A DNA stretch of 64,000 bases from an uncultured Lachnospiraceae bacterium (GTDB lineage Bacteria; Bacillota; Clostridia; Lachnospirales; Lachnospiraceae), in the NCBI GenBank assembly GCA_910578405.1, contig CAJTQO010000001.1:80020-144019 (forward strand). The letters run 5' to 3'. Every line of letters starts with the position of its first letter. Position 1 is the first letter of the stretch. Position numbers and translations under genes: made by a program. Shown here piece after piece: positions 8,535 through 17,231 of the stretch. The notes beneath the pieces were generated by a model. That model saw nothing but the letters and a program-made list of their open reading frames with translations, searched no databases and was not told the DNA's origin.

Positions 8535-9488
8535 ATGATGGAAAAGACGGACAAAATTTATGTGGCAGGACACAGAGGGCTTGTGGGAAGCGCCATTGTT
8601 AGGAACCTGCAGGCGAAGGGGTATACGAACCTGGTGGGGAGGACCCATGGGGAACTGGATTTGACAAATCAGGCGGCGGTAAGACATTTTTTCGAAGAGG
8701 AAAGGCCCGATATTGTGGTGTTGGCGGCGGCGAAGGTAGGCGGAATCCATGCCAACAATACGAAGCCGGCGGAATTTGCTTATGAAAATATGCAGGTGCA
8801 GTGTAATGTAATCAAATGCTGTCATGATTATAAGGTGAAGAAACTTTTGTTTTTGGGAAGCACTTGTATTTACCCAAGGCTGGCGCCGCAGCCCATTCCG
8901 GAGGAGGCGCTCCTGACGGGGCCTTTGGAAGAAACGAACGAAGCTTATGCCATAGCGAAAATCGCCGGGATGGAGATGTGCAGGTTTTTTAAACAGCAGT
9001 ATGGGGATGACTTTATCAGTTGTATGCCGACCAATCTTTATGGGCCTTATGATAATTATGACCTGAACGATTCCCATGTGATGCCTGCCATGATACGGAA
9101 ATTCCATGAGGCGAAGATGGCAGGGCGGCCTTCTGTGGAGTTATGGGGGACGGGCAGTCCGTTGCGGGAGTTTTTGTATGTGGATGATATGGCGGACGCC
9201 TGTGTGTTTTTGTTAGAGCATTACAGTGGGGAACGGCATGTCAATATTGGGACTGGCAAAGAGGTGACAATTAAGGAATTGGCGGAAACGGTGCGAAGGA
9301 TAGTAGGGTTTGAGGGGGAAATTGTATGGAATAAAGATATGCCTGACGGGACGCCGCGCAAACTGACCAAGGTGGATAAGCTGCATGGGCTGGGCTGGCG
9401 CCATAAGGTGGAACTGGAAGAGGGCGTGAAGTTAGCTTATGACTGGTTTAGGGAAAACATAGAGACGGCCAGGATGGACGGCAGATAG
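8535..9488 (+). CDS. fcl: GDP-L-fucose synthase
   Basis: This 317-residue bifunctional epimerase/reductase converts GDP-4-keto-6-deoxy-mannose to GDP-L-fucose. The NADP-binding AGHRGLVGSAI lies at the N-terminus. GSTCIYP supplies the catalytic serine region and YAIAKIAG (Tyr near residue 137) the YxxxK motif. MPTNLYGPYDNYDLNDSHVMPA is typical of the family. The start is ATG 8535 after AGAAAGG; ATG 8538 and GTG 8523 are alternatives. It lies between the membrane protein and manC, which provides GDP-mannose. The intervening enzyme, GDP-mannose 4,6-dehydratase (gmd), is not in this window. Confidence 0.93.
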   Translation: MMEKTDKIYVAGHRGLVGSAIVRNLQAKGYTNLVGRTHGELDLTNQAAVRHFFEEERPDIVVLAAAKVGGIHANNTKPAEFAYENMQVQCNVIKCCHDYKVKKLLFLGSTCIYPRLAPQPIPEEALLTGPLEETNEAYAIAKIAGMEMCRFFKQQYGDDFISCMPTNLYGPYDNYDLNDSHVMPAMIRKFHEAKMAGRPSVELWGTGSPLREFLYVDDMADACVFLLEHYSGERHVNIGTGKEVTIKELAETVRRIVGFEGEIVWNKDMPDGTPRKLTKVDKLHGLGWRHKVELEEGVKLAYDWFRENIETARMDGR

Positions 9489-9542
9489 GGATAAGTAAGA
9501 GGTTTAGGCTAAACGGAGGAAAAGAAAGGAGTTTCGGAAAAG

Positions 9543-10649
9543 ATGGATAGATACAGCGTAATCATGGCAGGCGGAGGAGGCACCAGGTTCTGGCCTTTAA
9601 GCAGGAAGAAGATGCCCAAGCAGTTTCTGAACCTGACGGGAAAAGATTCCCTGGTAAATGAAACCATCGACCGGATTGCGAAGAATGTTCCACAGGAAAA
9701 TATATATATTGTGACAAATGTTTCACAAGCGCCTATGATGCGGGAAACAACAGCCGGGAGGATTGCGCCGGACCGGATTCTGGAGGAGCCGGAGGCGCGC
9801 AATACGGCGGCATGTATCGGATATGCGGCGGTTGCATTACAGAAAAAATACGGAGACTGCATTATGTGCGTGCTGGCTTCCGACCACTATATTAAGAATG
9901 GCCAGGTATATTCGGAGGTGATGGATTTTGCAATCCGGATGGCAGAGGAAAAGGAACGGCTGGTCACTATTGGCATACGGCCCACCGGGCCGTCTACCGG
10001 TTACGGATATATCAAATATAACAAACGGAAACGGGAAGTGGGCCATGCAATCGGAGCGGTGAGCCGGAAACGAATCGTGGCATACCCGGTATCGGATTTT
10101 GTGGAAAAGCCCAGTTTGTCTACCGCCAGATCTTATGTGGAGCAAGGCTGTTATCTGTGGAACAGTGGAATGTTTGTTTGGAAAACTTCCGTCATTCTGA
10201 AGTATTTTGAGGAGTTGCTGCCGGAGGTGTATGAGTGCCTGATGGAAATCCAGGGAGCCCTTGGGACAGAGAGGGAGAAGGAGACGGTGGAAAGGGTTTA
10301 TCCGTCCATCCCTAAGGTTTCGGTGGATTATGGGATTATGGAAAGAGCGGATGATGTGATTATGTTAGAGGGGGACTTTGGCTGGAATGATGTGGGGAGC
10401 TGGGATGTGCTGGATGTGTTGTATGAAACGGATGCGTACAACAATGTAAGATACGGGGAGCAAGTCCATATCGGTTCCAGGAATTGTATCGCCTACGCTA
10501 AGGATAAACTGATTGCTACCATAGGGTTGGAAAATGTGGTGATTGTGGAGACGGAGGATGCGGTGCTGGTCTGCGATAAGGACCGGGCGCAGGATGTAAA
10601 GAAAGTAGTGGAGCTGTTGGAAGAGCAGGGCAAGACACAATATTTGTAA
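9543..10649 (+). CDS. manC: Mannose-1-phosphate guanylyltransferase
   Basis: A 368-residue nucleotidyltransferase that makes GDP-mannose from mannose-1-phosphate and GTP. The pyrophosphorylase signature GGGGTRFWPLS lies at residues 10-20 and is followed by KMPKQF. DFVEKPS is the sugar-phosphate motif, and GDFGWNDVGSW is diagnostic. The length fits the single-domain form without the isomerase domain of fused ManC/AlgA. It is the last gene of the three-gene polysaccharide block and supplies the precursor for fucose synthesis. Its product could also feed mannosylation. Confidence 0.93.
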   Translation: MDRYSVIMAGGGGTRFWPLSRKKMPKQFLNLTGKDSLVNETIDRIAKNVPQENIYIVTNVSQAPMMRETTAGRIAPDRILEEPEARNTAACIGYAAVALQKKYGDCIMCVLASDHYIKNGQVYSEVMDFAIRMAEEKERLVTIGIRPTGPSTGYGYIKYNKRKREVGHAIGAVSRKRIVAYPVSDFVEKPSLSTARSYVEQGCYLWNSGMFVWKTSVILKYFEELLPEVYECLMEIQGALGTEREKETVERVYPSIPKVSVDYGIMERADDVIMLEGDFGWNDVGSWDVLDVLYETDAYNNVRYGEQVHIGSRNCIAYAKDKLIATIGLENVVIVETEDAVLVCDKDRAQDVKKVVELLEEQGKTQYL

Positions 10650-10792
10650 AGCGTTTGGGCTGTCCGTTTTGCTTGGTAATCATTCAACGCTTTGCCGCCC
10701 CGGTCAGAAATTGGCTTTTTTGGATGGCAAAAGGACGCAGCGGCGCAAGGAGAATGTGGGAAAGCGTTATTTTGGGCCGGAGCGTGGGTGCG

Positions 10793-10856
10793 CTAGAGCG
10801 TGTTTGAAAATTCATTCCTGACATCTGCCAGAAAGCGATTTTCAAACACGCTCTAG
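10793..10856. repeat. Palindromic element with 19-bp perfect arms
   Basis: CTAGAGCGTGTTTGAAAAT (10793-10811) is exactly complementary to 10838-10856, with a 26-base spacer. It begins and ends in CTAG, has no T-run, and lies 144 bases after manC. The shape suggests a REP- or MITE-like repeat rather than a terminator. The remaining part of the 10650-11032 gap holds the tRNA promoter and no gene. Confidence 0.8.
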
Positions 10857-10967
10857 TGTTCCATCCAGACAGGCGAAGGCGCAGTGGAACAGCCGGATGT
10901 TGTGACAGATGCGGGAAAGGAGGAGACGGGGGAGATTAGAAAAAATCAAGAAAATTAAAAAAAGGGC

Positions 10968-10996
10968 TTGCCAAATGTAAGGACATGCTGTATAAT
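10968..10996 (+). promoter_or_regulatory. Sigma-A promoter of tRNA-Gln
   Basis: TTGCCA (10968-10973), a 17-base spacer and a consensus TATAAT (10991-10996) lie 36 bases before the tRNA. Confidence 0.75.
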
Positions 10997-11032
10997 AAAT
11001 AACTGTGATGAGCAAGTAATAGAAATACAGAT

Positions 11033-11104
11033 TGGGCTATCGCCAAACGGTAAGGCAACGGACTCTGACTCCGTCATTTCAAGGTTCGAATCCTTGTAGC
11101 CCAG
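11033..11104 (+). tRNA. tRNA-Gln (anticodon CTG)
   Basis: A 72-base cloverleaf: acceptor stem TGGGCTA (11033-11039) with TAGCCCA (11097-11103) and discriminator G. The D arm is GCCAAACGGTAAGGC. The anticodon arm is ACGGA-CTCTGAC-TCCGT with anticodon CTG, which reads CAG. The T arm is CAAGG-TTCGAAT-CCTTG. CCA is not encoded. The gene stands alone between a strong promoter and a terminator. Confidence 0.95.
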
Positions 11105-11107
11105 CTT

Positions 11108-11142
11108 AAAAAATCCGATGAATTTGATTCATCGGATTTTTC
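11108..11142 (+). terminator. Terminator of tRNA-Gln
   Basis: AAAATCCGATGAAT (11110-11123) pairs perfectly with 11127-11140 over a 3-base loop and is followed by TTTTTCG, four bases after the tRNA. Confidence 0.85.
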
Positions 11143-11270
11143 GTTGTATTGTGATATTTTAGTATGCTTAAAGCAATTTGAGTGGATTGCTGTAATTGGA
11201 CTGCTCCAAATGGAAACGATAACCTGCGATGAACGGAAAGCGATGATAGGAAGTGGGAAAGGCTCCCAAT

Positions 11271-11323
11271 AAAAAAGAAATTCCACAGGCTATGCTTGTG
11301 CATAGCAGTGGGATTTCTTTTTG
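11271..11323 (-). terminator. Terminator after the zinc-ribbon membrane protein gene
   Basis: A long hairpin with outer arms AAAAAGAAATTCCAC / GTGGGATTTCTTTTT-like and an inner GGCTATGC/GCATAGC stem lies five bases beyond the stop of the minus-strand gene. It has T-runs on both strands and could act bidirectionally. Confidence 0.75.
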
Positions 11324-11328
11324 CTTTC

Positions 11329-12318
11329 TTAATTCCGTTCCATAGGATTGGCGCTTGTGACGGAAGACAACATGCGTGTATCCGTCTTGCCGGAGCTGTT
11401 TTTGTATGCCTGGCGGATGGTGCCGAAGGCGCCGACTACCATTAATATGTATCCCATAACAAGGTCATAGATTACGGCATTCCGGATATCAGCCTCTTCC
11501 AGGAATGAGGTGGCGCTGCGGAATGCGTCAAAGAAGGTGATTTCATAGTAATCGTTATAGGCATTGTAGATTTCTATGCCAAGGCAGACCTGTTCTGCCA
11601 CAATGACCATAATAACCGAGATAATGCAACTGATAATAACGCCTGCCTTGCTTAAATGGCCCCCCAGCAATTCATAGCCTTTAAGGGAACAGATAATCAT
11701 AACCAGGCCAGCGATACCGGAAATGTAGCCAAGCTGGTAAATGACAACCCATGCGGCGACGCCGATTAAAGCGCCTAACAGGGCACCCACAATGCCGCCA
11801 ATGATGTTGCCGCTTCCCTTCTTTGCATGTTCTGCCGCCTGGCGCTGTAGGTTATCGGAGGTGTTGGAGTAGCAGGAGGAGCAAAGGATATGCTCAGCTT
11901 CCCCAATCTGGTATAAGTTCAGGCTGGAGCCGGAACCGCAGGATTCACAGCAGGAAATCAGGCCGTTGGCATTGCAGTAGGAAGTGAATTCCTGCAAAAA
12001 GGCATCCAGGCAGGGGGTGTATTGTTTGCCCCATTTAAAACCGAGCCCCTGGAACTCTGCTGTAACTTTTGTTCCGCTGTAGGATGCGGACTGCAGGTAC
12101 TGGTGTTTGCTTGTGCATTGGTTTAAAAAGTCTGCGATGGCGGGGACTGCCGCTGTATTGTTTTCTTTGATCCAAAGATGGACGGTGTGTTTGGCCTGGA
12201 CCGTGGGATCCTGGCGGATGGTGATGAAAAATCCGTTCATGCGGCCATAAATCAGTCCATTTTTTTCTTCTACGGTAAAACCGTGGTTCAATGCGTACTG
12301 TTTTACTTTCTTGTACAT
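11329..12318 (-). CDS. Membrane protein with a zinc-ribbon-like motif, function unknown
   Basis: This 329-residue protein is not recognised. Its N-terminal half (1-130) is soluble. Two pairs of cysteines (CESCGS near 135 and CSSC near 160) form a likely zinc ribbon. From about residue 178 there are about four membrane segments, starting with GGIVGALLGALIGVAAWVVIY. The C-terminal tail is polar. GAGGAGG precedes the start. It is a single gene with its own terminator, convergent with the tRNA unit. A membrane-anchored sensor or quality-control protein would fit the architecture, but that is only a guess. Confidence 0.8.
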   Translation of the reverse strand: MYKKVKQYALNHGFTVEEKNGLIYGRMNGFFITIRQDPTVQAKHTVHLWIKENNTAAVPAIADFLNQCTSKHQYLQSASYSGTKVTAEFQGLGFKWGKQYTPCLDAFLQEFTSYCNANGLISCCESCGSGSSLNLYQIGEAEHILCSSCYSNTSDNLQRQAAEHAKKGSGNIIGGIVGALLGALIGVAAWVVIYQLGYISGIAGLVMIICSLKGYELLGGHLSKAGVIISCIISVIMVIVAEQVCLGIEIYNAYNDYYEITFFDAFRSATSFLEEADIRNAVIYDLVMGYILMVVGAFGTIRQAYKNSSGKTDTRMLSSVTSANPMERN

Positions 12319-12473
12319 GTGCGTTCCTCCTCATTAGCATACGCTGTCTCGTAGCTAAGCAGATAATATATTTTTTAATACAGGATATAGTATAACATAT
12401 AAGTGCAGAAAGAGAAACTTTTTTTGTGCTTTATGGAAGCTTTTTCATTTCCATGTTATTTTGCTATTTCCGC

Positions 12474-12502
12474 TTCAAAAAAAATAGGCTTTGTGGTATA
12501 CT
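12474..12502 (+). promoter_or_regulatory. Possible promoter for the sua5 gene
   Basis: TTCAAA (12474-12479), a 17-base spacer and TATACT (12497-12502) form a plausible sigma-A promoter 168 bases before the sua5 start. The rest of the 12319-12669 gap holds only AT-rich sequence without a convincing gene. Confidence 0.4.
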
Positions 12503-12669
12503 ATACAAAGCAAATAAACGTGAAAACGAAGATTCCCTTGAGTGGAAGGGAAGAACGGTTATGGTGGGTGGCAGGGCCTGGAGTGGAGACGGGGGTTGCC
12601 TGAGGCGCCCGGCGACTGGAATTGGATGAAAATGGAAATTGGCTGCGATGGCTGGAGGATGGGAGTTTA

Positions 12670-13755
12670 ATGAGAACGCAGATAATCTCTATGAATGAAG
12701 AAACTATGGACAAAGATGCGCTGGCGCAGGCTGGGCGGATAATCAAAAGCGGCGGATTGGTGGCTTTTCCCACGGAGACGGTATACGGCCTTGGGGGAGA
12801 CGCCCTGCAGGAAGAGTCTGCCGCACGGATTTACCGGGCTAAGGGGAGGCCGTCGGACAATCCCCTCATTGTGCATATATGCAGGATGGAAGATTTGCCT
12901 GCATTGGTGGGACAAGTGCCGGAGGCGGCAAAGAAGCTGGCAAAGGCTTTCTGGCCCGGCCCTCTTACTATGGTATTCCAAAAGTCGGAGAAAGTGCCGC
13001 GGGCAACCACAGGCGGGCTTGACACGGTAGCGGTAAGGATGCCGGGGCATAAAGTGGCGCTTGCTTTTATAGAAGCGGCCGGGGGATATGTGGCGGCGCC
13101 CAGCGCCAACCTGTCAGGCAGGCCCAGTCCCACGGCGGCTAAATATGTGAAAGAGGATATGGATGGCAGGATAGAGATGATCATTGACGGGGGAGGGGAT
13201 GCAATCGGGTTGGAATCCACCATTGTGGATTTGACGGCGCCGGTCCCTGTCATTCTGCGGCCGGGATATATTACAAAAGCCATGCTCCAGGAAGTTTTAG
13301 GGGAGGTTTTGGTGGATCGGGCTATAATGGAAAGCGATTCCAAGCGGCCGCCCAGGGCGCCCGGCATGAAGTACAGGCATTATGCGCCGAAGGGGGAGCT
13401 GACGATTTTAAGCGGCAGGCAGGAGAGCGTTGTGGGCGAAATCAACCGCCGGACAAAGCAAAAGCAGGAAAAAGGGGAAAAGGTGGGCGTCATTGGAACG
13501 GAGGGGACAGTGGCGGATTACCTGGCGGACAGTGTAAAATGCGCGGGGGACCGGAAGGATGAGGAGGCGATAGCGAAGGCTCTGTACCGTATCCTGCGGG
13601 AGTTCGATGAGGAGGGGGTAACGGTTATTTATTCGGAATGCTTCGGGGATACGGCTGGGGATGGACTCGGACAGGCGATTATGAACCGTTTGCTGAAAGC
13701 GGCGGGGCATCGGCTGGAGGACGTGTCAGAAGTGGTTTTGGCTAAGAGCTTATGA
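12670..13755 (+). CDS. L-threonylcarbamoyladenylate synthase (Sua5 type)
   Basis: The 361-residue enzyme makes threonylcarbamoyl-AMP from threonine, bicarbonate and ATP, the first step of t6A modification at position 37 of ANN-reading tRNAs. The N-terminal YrdC-like domain (residues 5-200) has LVAFPTETVYGLGGDAL, KGRPSDNPLI and SANLSGRPSPT. The interdomain motif APGMKYRHYAP near residue 240 and a C-terminal Sua5 domain show it is the long Sua5 form, not the short YrdC form. The start at 12670 follows GGAGGATGGGAG; the frame is open upstream but without a comparable site. It overlaps the following frame by four bases. Confidence 0.92.
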   Translation: MRTQIISMNEETMDKDALAQAGRIIKSGGLVAFPTETVYGLGGDALQEESAARIYRAKGRPSDNPLIVHICRMEDLPALVGQVPEAAKKLAKAFWPGPLTMVFQKSEKVPRATTGGLDTVAVRMPGHKVALAFIEAAGGYVAAPSANLSGRPSPTAAKYVKEDMDGRIEMIIDGGGDAIGLESTIVDLTAPVPVILRPGYITKAMLQEVLGEVLVDRAIMESDSKRPPRAPGMKYRHYAPKGELTILSGRQESVVGEINRRTKQKQEKGEKVGVIGTEGTVADYLADSVKCAGDRKDEEAIAKALYRILREFDEEGVTVIYSECFGDTAGDGLGQAIMNRLLKAAGHRLEDVSEVVLAKSL

Positions 13756-13871
13756 AAAAGAGGATATGGGGAACCGGAATAAAACAGCATAAGCGTAAAC
13801 AGGGCCGGAAAGGTTTCGCAGGGCGGAGCGGCATTGTCTGCGCATATGCAAAACGGAAGAGGAGGAAGAGG

Positions 13872-14265
13872 ATGCGGGTGGCGTTGGGAAGTGATCATGG
13901 GGGATATGCGCTGAAATTGGATGTGATAAAATATTTGGAGGAAAGGGGGATAGCGTATAGGGATTTTGGCTGCGGGGGGCCTGGGTCTTGCGATTATTGT
14001 GATTTGCACGACAGGGATTGGAATTTCCATTGCGGCGAATAAGGTGAAAGGGATCCGGTGCGCGCTTTGTTCGGATCCGGTATCGGCAAGGTTGACAAGA
14101 GAACATAATGATGCAAATGTATTGGCGCTTGGGGCAGGCATTGTAGGAGCGAACCTGGCGCTTGGGATTGTGGATGTTTTCCTGCATACGCCTTTTTCGG
14201 AAGGAGAGAGGCATTGCAGGAGACTGGCGGCAATTCAGGCATTAGAAGAGGAAACGGTAAGATGA
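13872..14265 (+). pseudogene. rpiB: Broken ribose-5-phosphate isomerase B
   Basis: RpiB normally interconverts ribulose- and ribose-5-phosphate. Here the N-terminus MRVALGSDHGGYALKL, behind a good GGAGGAAGAGG site, runs in one frame to DFGC. The family then continues in another frame as IVICTTGIGISIAANKVKG, REHNDANVLALGA and DVFLHTPF. About 25 expected residues (the DYPDYA…V segment) are missing at the junction near 13975, and the first frame hits a stop at 14040-14042. This fits an out-of-frame internal deletion of about 70 bases. The cysteine and histidine of the active site survive in the second frame. The second frame ends in an ATGA overlap with upp. A real deletion is more likely than a base-calling error, given the missing residues. 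Confidence 0.75.
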
Positions 14266-14891
14266 GTAGAAAGATGGTTATGGATCATCCGTTGATCCAG
14301 CATAAAATTGGCTATATCAGGAAGACAGATACAGGGACAAAAGATTTCAGGCAGACAATCAGTGAGATTGCCATGCTGATTTGTTATGAAGCTACAAGGA
14401 ACCTGCCGCTTGCACAGGTGGAGATAGAGACGCCGATTTGCAAAACGGTGGGAAAAGAGCTGAAGGGGAAGAAGATGGCCATTGTGCCTATCCTGCGGGC
14501 TGGGCTTGGGATGGTGGATGGAGTGTTGCAGTTGATTCCCGCCGCCAAAATCGGACATATTGGTTTGTACCGTGACCCGGAGACGCTGGAGCCGGTGGAA
14601 TACTACTGCAAACTTCCGGCGGACTGTGCGGAGCGGGAGATTTTTGTGGTGGATCCTATGCTGGCTACAGGCGGCTCTGCTGTGGCGGCGATTCGTATGC
14701 TGAAAGACAAAGGGTGCAAAAATATTCATTTTATGTGTATTATCGCGGCGCCGGAAGGTGTGGAGAAGATGGAGGAGGCGCATCCGGACGTGGATCTTTA
14801 TATCGGCGCCTTGGATGAAGGATTGAATGGGCATGGATATATTGTCCCTGGGCTGGGGGATGCGGGAGACCGGATATTCGGCACAAAATAG
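14262..14891 (+). CDS. upp: Uracil phosphoribosyltransferase
   Basis: A 209-residue salvage enzyme that makes UMP from uracil and PRPP. VPILRAGLGMVDGV, the PRPP-binding VVDPMLATGGSAVAAI (near residue 125-140) and the C-terminal YIVPGLGDAGDRIFGTK, which binds uracil, are all present. The start at 14262 follows GAAGAGGA and overlaps the end of the rpiB remnant as ATGA. That suggests the two were once translationally coupled, in a sua5-rpiB-upp operon. Confidence 0.95.
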   Translation: MSRKMVMDHPLIQHKIGYIRKTDTGTKDFRQTISEIAMLICYEATRNLPLAQVEIETPICKTVGKELKGKKMAIVPILRAGLGMVDGVLQLIPAAKIGHIGLYRDPETLEPVEYYCKLPADCAEREIFVVDPMLATGGSAVAAIRMLKDKGCKNIHFMCIIAAPEGVEKMEEAHPDVDLYIGALDEGLNGHGYIVPGLGDAGDRIFGTK

Positions 14892-14927
14892 ACGAAAGAG
14901 ACGAAACGGTAAAGGCAGGTAGAAGGA

Positions 14928-16100
14928 ATGAGGCATACAGGCAAACAGATGATGGCGGCAATTATAGCAGGCGCATTGCTGCTTGGTTTTTTCTTTATGA
15001 TGGCTGCGTCAACTGCATATGCAACAGAAGCTACCCGCAAGAAGCTGCAGGAGGCTGAGGACGCCAAGAAGGAAACGGAGGAGAATCTGGGTGAGACAAA
15101 GGAGGAACTGGATAGCCTGAATGCGCAGAAAAGCTCCCTCCAGGGCCAGCTTAATACCTTGAACGGACAGTTGAAGGAAGTGAGTGACAACATTGCCGAG
15201 CTGGAGCGGCAGATTGACAGGAAAGAAGAGGAAATCGAAAATACAAAGGCGGAACTTGCAGATGCGGAAGCTACGGAAGAATGGCAATACGAATGTATGA
15301 AAAAACGCATACAGTTTATTTATGAGACGCAGGACTATATTTTGCTGGAGATGCTGTTTGCTTCAGCGGACTTTTCGGAATTCCTTAACCGCAGCGATTA
15401 TATTGAGCAGCTTTCCGATTATGACCGGAAAAAGCTGGAAGAATATAAGGCGACGAAAGAGATGATACAGGCTGTGAAACAACAGTTGGAAGAGGAATTG
15501 CAGGAGTTGGACGAGATAAAGGCGCAGGTAGAGGCGGAGAAAAGCAGGGTGGCCGGGCTGGTGAGCCAGACATCCACAAACCTGGCGGGGAAGACGACAG
15601 AGATTTCACAGGCCGAATCGGAGGCCCTTGCCTATGAGGAGAAGCTAAAAGAACAGGAACAGAATATAGAGCAACTGCAGGCAAAGCTTGCTGAGGAAAT
15701 CCGCCTTTCCAGGCTGGCGGCGCAGTCGAAGTGGAGGGATATTTCAGAAGTCAGCTTTGCGGAAGGGGACAGGTATTTACTGGCAAACCTCATTTATTGT
15801 GAGGCGGGCGGTGAGATTTATGCCGGACAGGTGGCGGTGGGGGCGGTGGTTATCAACCGTGTATTAAGTTCCGTCTATCCCGACACAGTGGTGGGCGTGA
15901 TTTACCAGAACGGACAGTTTTCACCGGTTGCAAGCGGAAGGCTGGCGGCGGCGCTGGCGGAAAATAAAGCGACGGACCGATGTTATCAGGCGGCGGATGA
16001 GGCAATGCGCGGAAATACAAATGTGGGAAACTGTGTATATTTCCGTACGCCGATTGAGGGGCTGAGCGGGATTAATATTGGCGGCCATGTATTTTATTAA
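14928..16100 (+). CDS. SleB-type cell-wall hydrolase with long coiled coil
   Basis: This 390-residue exported protein has a signal peptide (hydrophobic residues about 9-27, cleavage near AYA-TEA). A coiled coil rich in Lys, Glu and Gln (about 30-260) is followed by a C-terminal Hydrolase_2/SleB domain (about 265-390) containing LANLIYCEAGGEIYAGQVAVGAVVINRV. The glutamate in YCEAGGE is the likely catalytic residue of this lytic-transglycosylase-like domain. Related proteins degrade cortex during germination or act on vegetative peptidoglycan. The coiled coil resembles regulators of cell-separation hydrolases, so either role is possible. Confidence 0.88.
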   Translation: MRHTGKQMMAAIIAGALLLGFFFMMAASTAYATEATRKKLQEAEDAKKETEENLGETKEELDSLNAQKSSLQGQLNTLNGQLKEVSDNIAELERQIDRKEEEIENTKAELADAEATEEWQYECMKKRIQFIYETQDYILLEMLFASADFSEFLNRSDYIEQLSDYDRKKLEEYKATKEMIQAVKQQLEEELQELDEIKAQVEAEKSRVAGLVSQTSTNLAGKTTEISQAESEALAYEEKLKEQEQNIEQLQAKLAEEIRLSRLAAQSKWRDISEVSFAEGDRYLLANLIYCEAGGEIYAGQVAVGAVVINRVLSSVYPDTVVGVIYQNGQFSPVASGRLAAALAENKATDRCYQAADEAMRGNTNVGNCVYFRTPIEGLSGINIGGHVFY

Positions 16101-16121
16101 TAGTTTTAAATAAAATTTTAA

Positions 16122-16163
16122 AATAAAACAGAAGCCTGGCAAAACCAGGTTTCTGTTTTTTTT
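16122..16163 (+). terminator. Terminator after the SleB-type gene
   Basis: AAACAGAAGCCTGG pairs with CCAGGTTTCTGTTT with one internal mismatch, and eight Ts follow. Confidence 0.85.
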
Positions 16164-16182
16164 AATGCTGAAAAGAAAAGGG

Positions 16183-16695
16183 TCAGCATAGCTGGCAGGC
16201 GCCTTGCGATAAACCGTTCGATGGGATATCCGTTATGTATTTTTGCATGGAGTGGAATTCACCGCGGTATATAATGCCAAGCAAACGGTCTAGTCTGGTC
16301 AGACACTTTTTGAGCAGATCCTGGGAGAGGATATTTTGCTCTAAGGCAATGGCCAGCTCATCCAAATCCAGCACCTTGACAAAGCCATCAGGGCATACAA
16401 TTACGTCAGCCAGTAAATCTAATGACGTAAGGGCGTTTTCCTTAGGCTGGAAAAAATATTCCACAATGTCACAATACCAATAAAGAAGGGAGTCGTCAGC
16501 GCGCAGAAACTGGCTGACTTTAAGCCCTTCTTTTAGGAAATAGCAGGAATACCCATGATGAAGCTCCTTTTTGGGCTTTAAGGTATTCCATTTTGTTATG
16601 ATAATATCTTGCGTGCATTGAATGATAATATCATCTTTTAAGTGGATGCATTCTTCCGGAATCATTCTTTTGCGGTATAATGTAGGATATGTCAT
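16183..16695 (-). CDS. DUF402-domain protein
   Basis: The 170-residue protein resembles the DUF402 family. Some members of the fold are nucleoside di-/triphosphate phosphatases, but the activity of this one cannot be assigned. Visible features are FLKEGLKVSQFLRADDSLLYWYCDIVEY, DLLADVIVCPDGFVKVLDLDEL and a helical C-terminus. GGGAGGAAC precedes the ATG. It is convergent with the SleB-type gene and stands alone. Confidence 0.8.
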   Translation of the reverse strand: MTYPTLYRKRMIPEECIHLKDDIIIQCTQDIIITKWNTLKPKKELHHGYSCYFLKEGLKVSQFLRADDSLLYWYCDIVEYFFQPKENALTSLDLLADVIVCPDGFVKVLDLDELAIALEQNILSQDLLKKCLTRLDRLLGIIYRGEFHSMQKYITDIPSNGLSQGACQLC

Positions 16696-16831
16696 AGTTC
16701 CTCCCGGGCCGAAGGGCAGTTTATAAGAAATTCCTTAGAGCGTCAGCACGTATGAACAACGCATTTGGCAAGCCGTCCAAGGATGTATAGACCTCATACT
16801 ACTATTGCGGGCCGGAAAAGTCAATCTGTTT

Positions 16832-17071
16832 TTAAAACCCTGCCATCATAAGCCCCATCAGTTGGTCGCGCTGTACAGCGTCCTCAGCGCCCTTTACTCT
16901 GGTAGCCATACCGTTTAATTCCAAGTCATTGGCAGCGGCGCGGGTTAATTTTTCCTGGAATGCCTTCTTTTCCTCTTCCGCCTTTTGCGCCCGGCGCTGC
17001 GTCCTTGCCTGGTTTTGCAGTTTCATGGCGTGTTCCATGGAATCCAACATTTGCGCCATAGCAGTCGTCAT
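16832..17071 (-). CDS. Small charged helical protein, unknown
   Basis: A 79-residue protein, highly charged and Ala/Gln/Lys/Glu-rich, predicted to be mostly helical (MDSMEHAMKLQNQARTQ…EEEKKAF). It has no recognisable domain, signal or membrane segment. GGAGGG lies eight bases before the chosen ATG; the frame extends twelve codons upstream without a better site. It could be a small coiled-coil structural protein. No close functional neighbour is evident. Confidence 0.6.
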   Translation of the reverse strand: MTTAMAQMLDSMEHAMKLQNQARTQRRAQKAEEEKKAFQEKLTRAAANDLELNGMATRVKGAEDAVQRDQLMGLMMAGF

Positions 17072-17194
17072 ATCATTTCCCTCCTTCTTTAAGTGGTGGC
17101 AATGCAAAATATGTTATATTACATATCGGCAGTTTTTTCCGTTTCCATAAGTTTTAAGGGGAAAAGTCGATTCCGTATTTTTAACACGTTGTGC

Positions 17195-17223
17195 TGGACA
17201 TTGCGGAAAAAAGTGAGTATAAT
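17195..17223 (+). promoter_or_regulatory. Sigma-A promoter upstream of the atp operon
   Basis: TGGACA (17195-17200), 17 bases and a consensus TATAAT (17218-17223). Transcription would begin near 17230, at the left arm of the large inverted repeat and about 220 bases before the first atp gene. Confidence 0.65.
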
Positions 17224-17231
17224 TACTAGTG

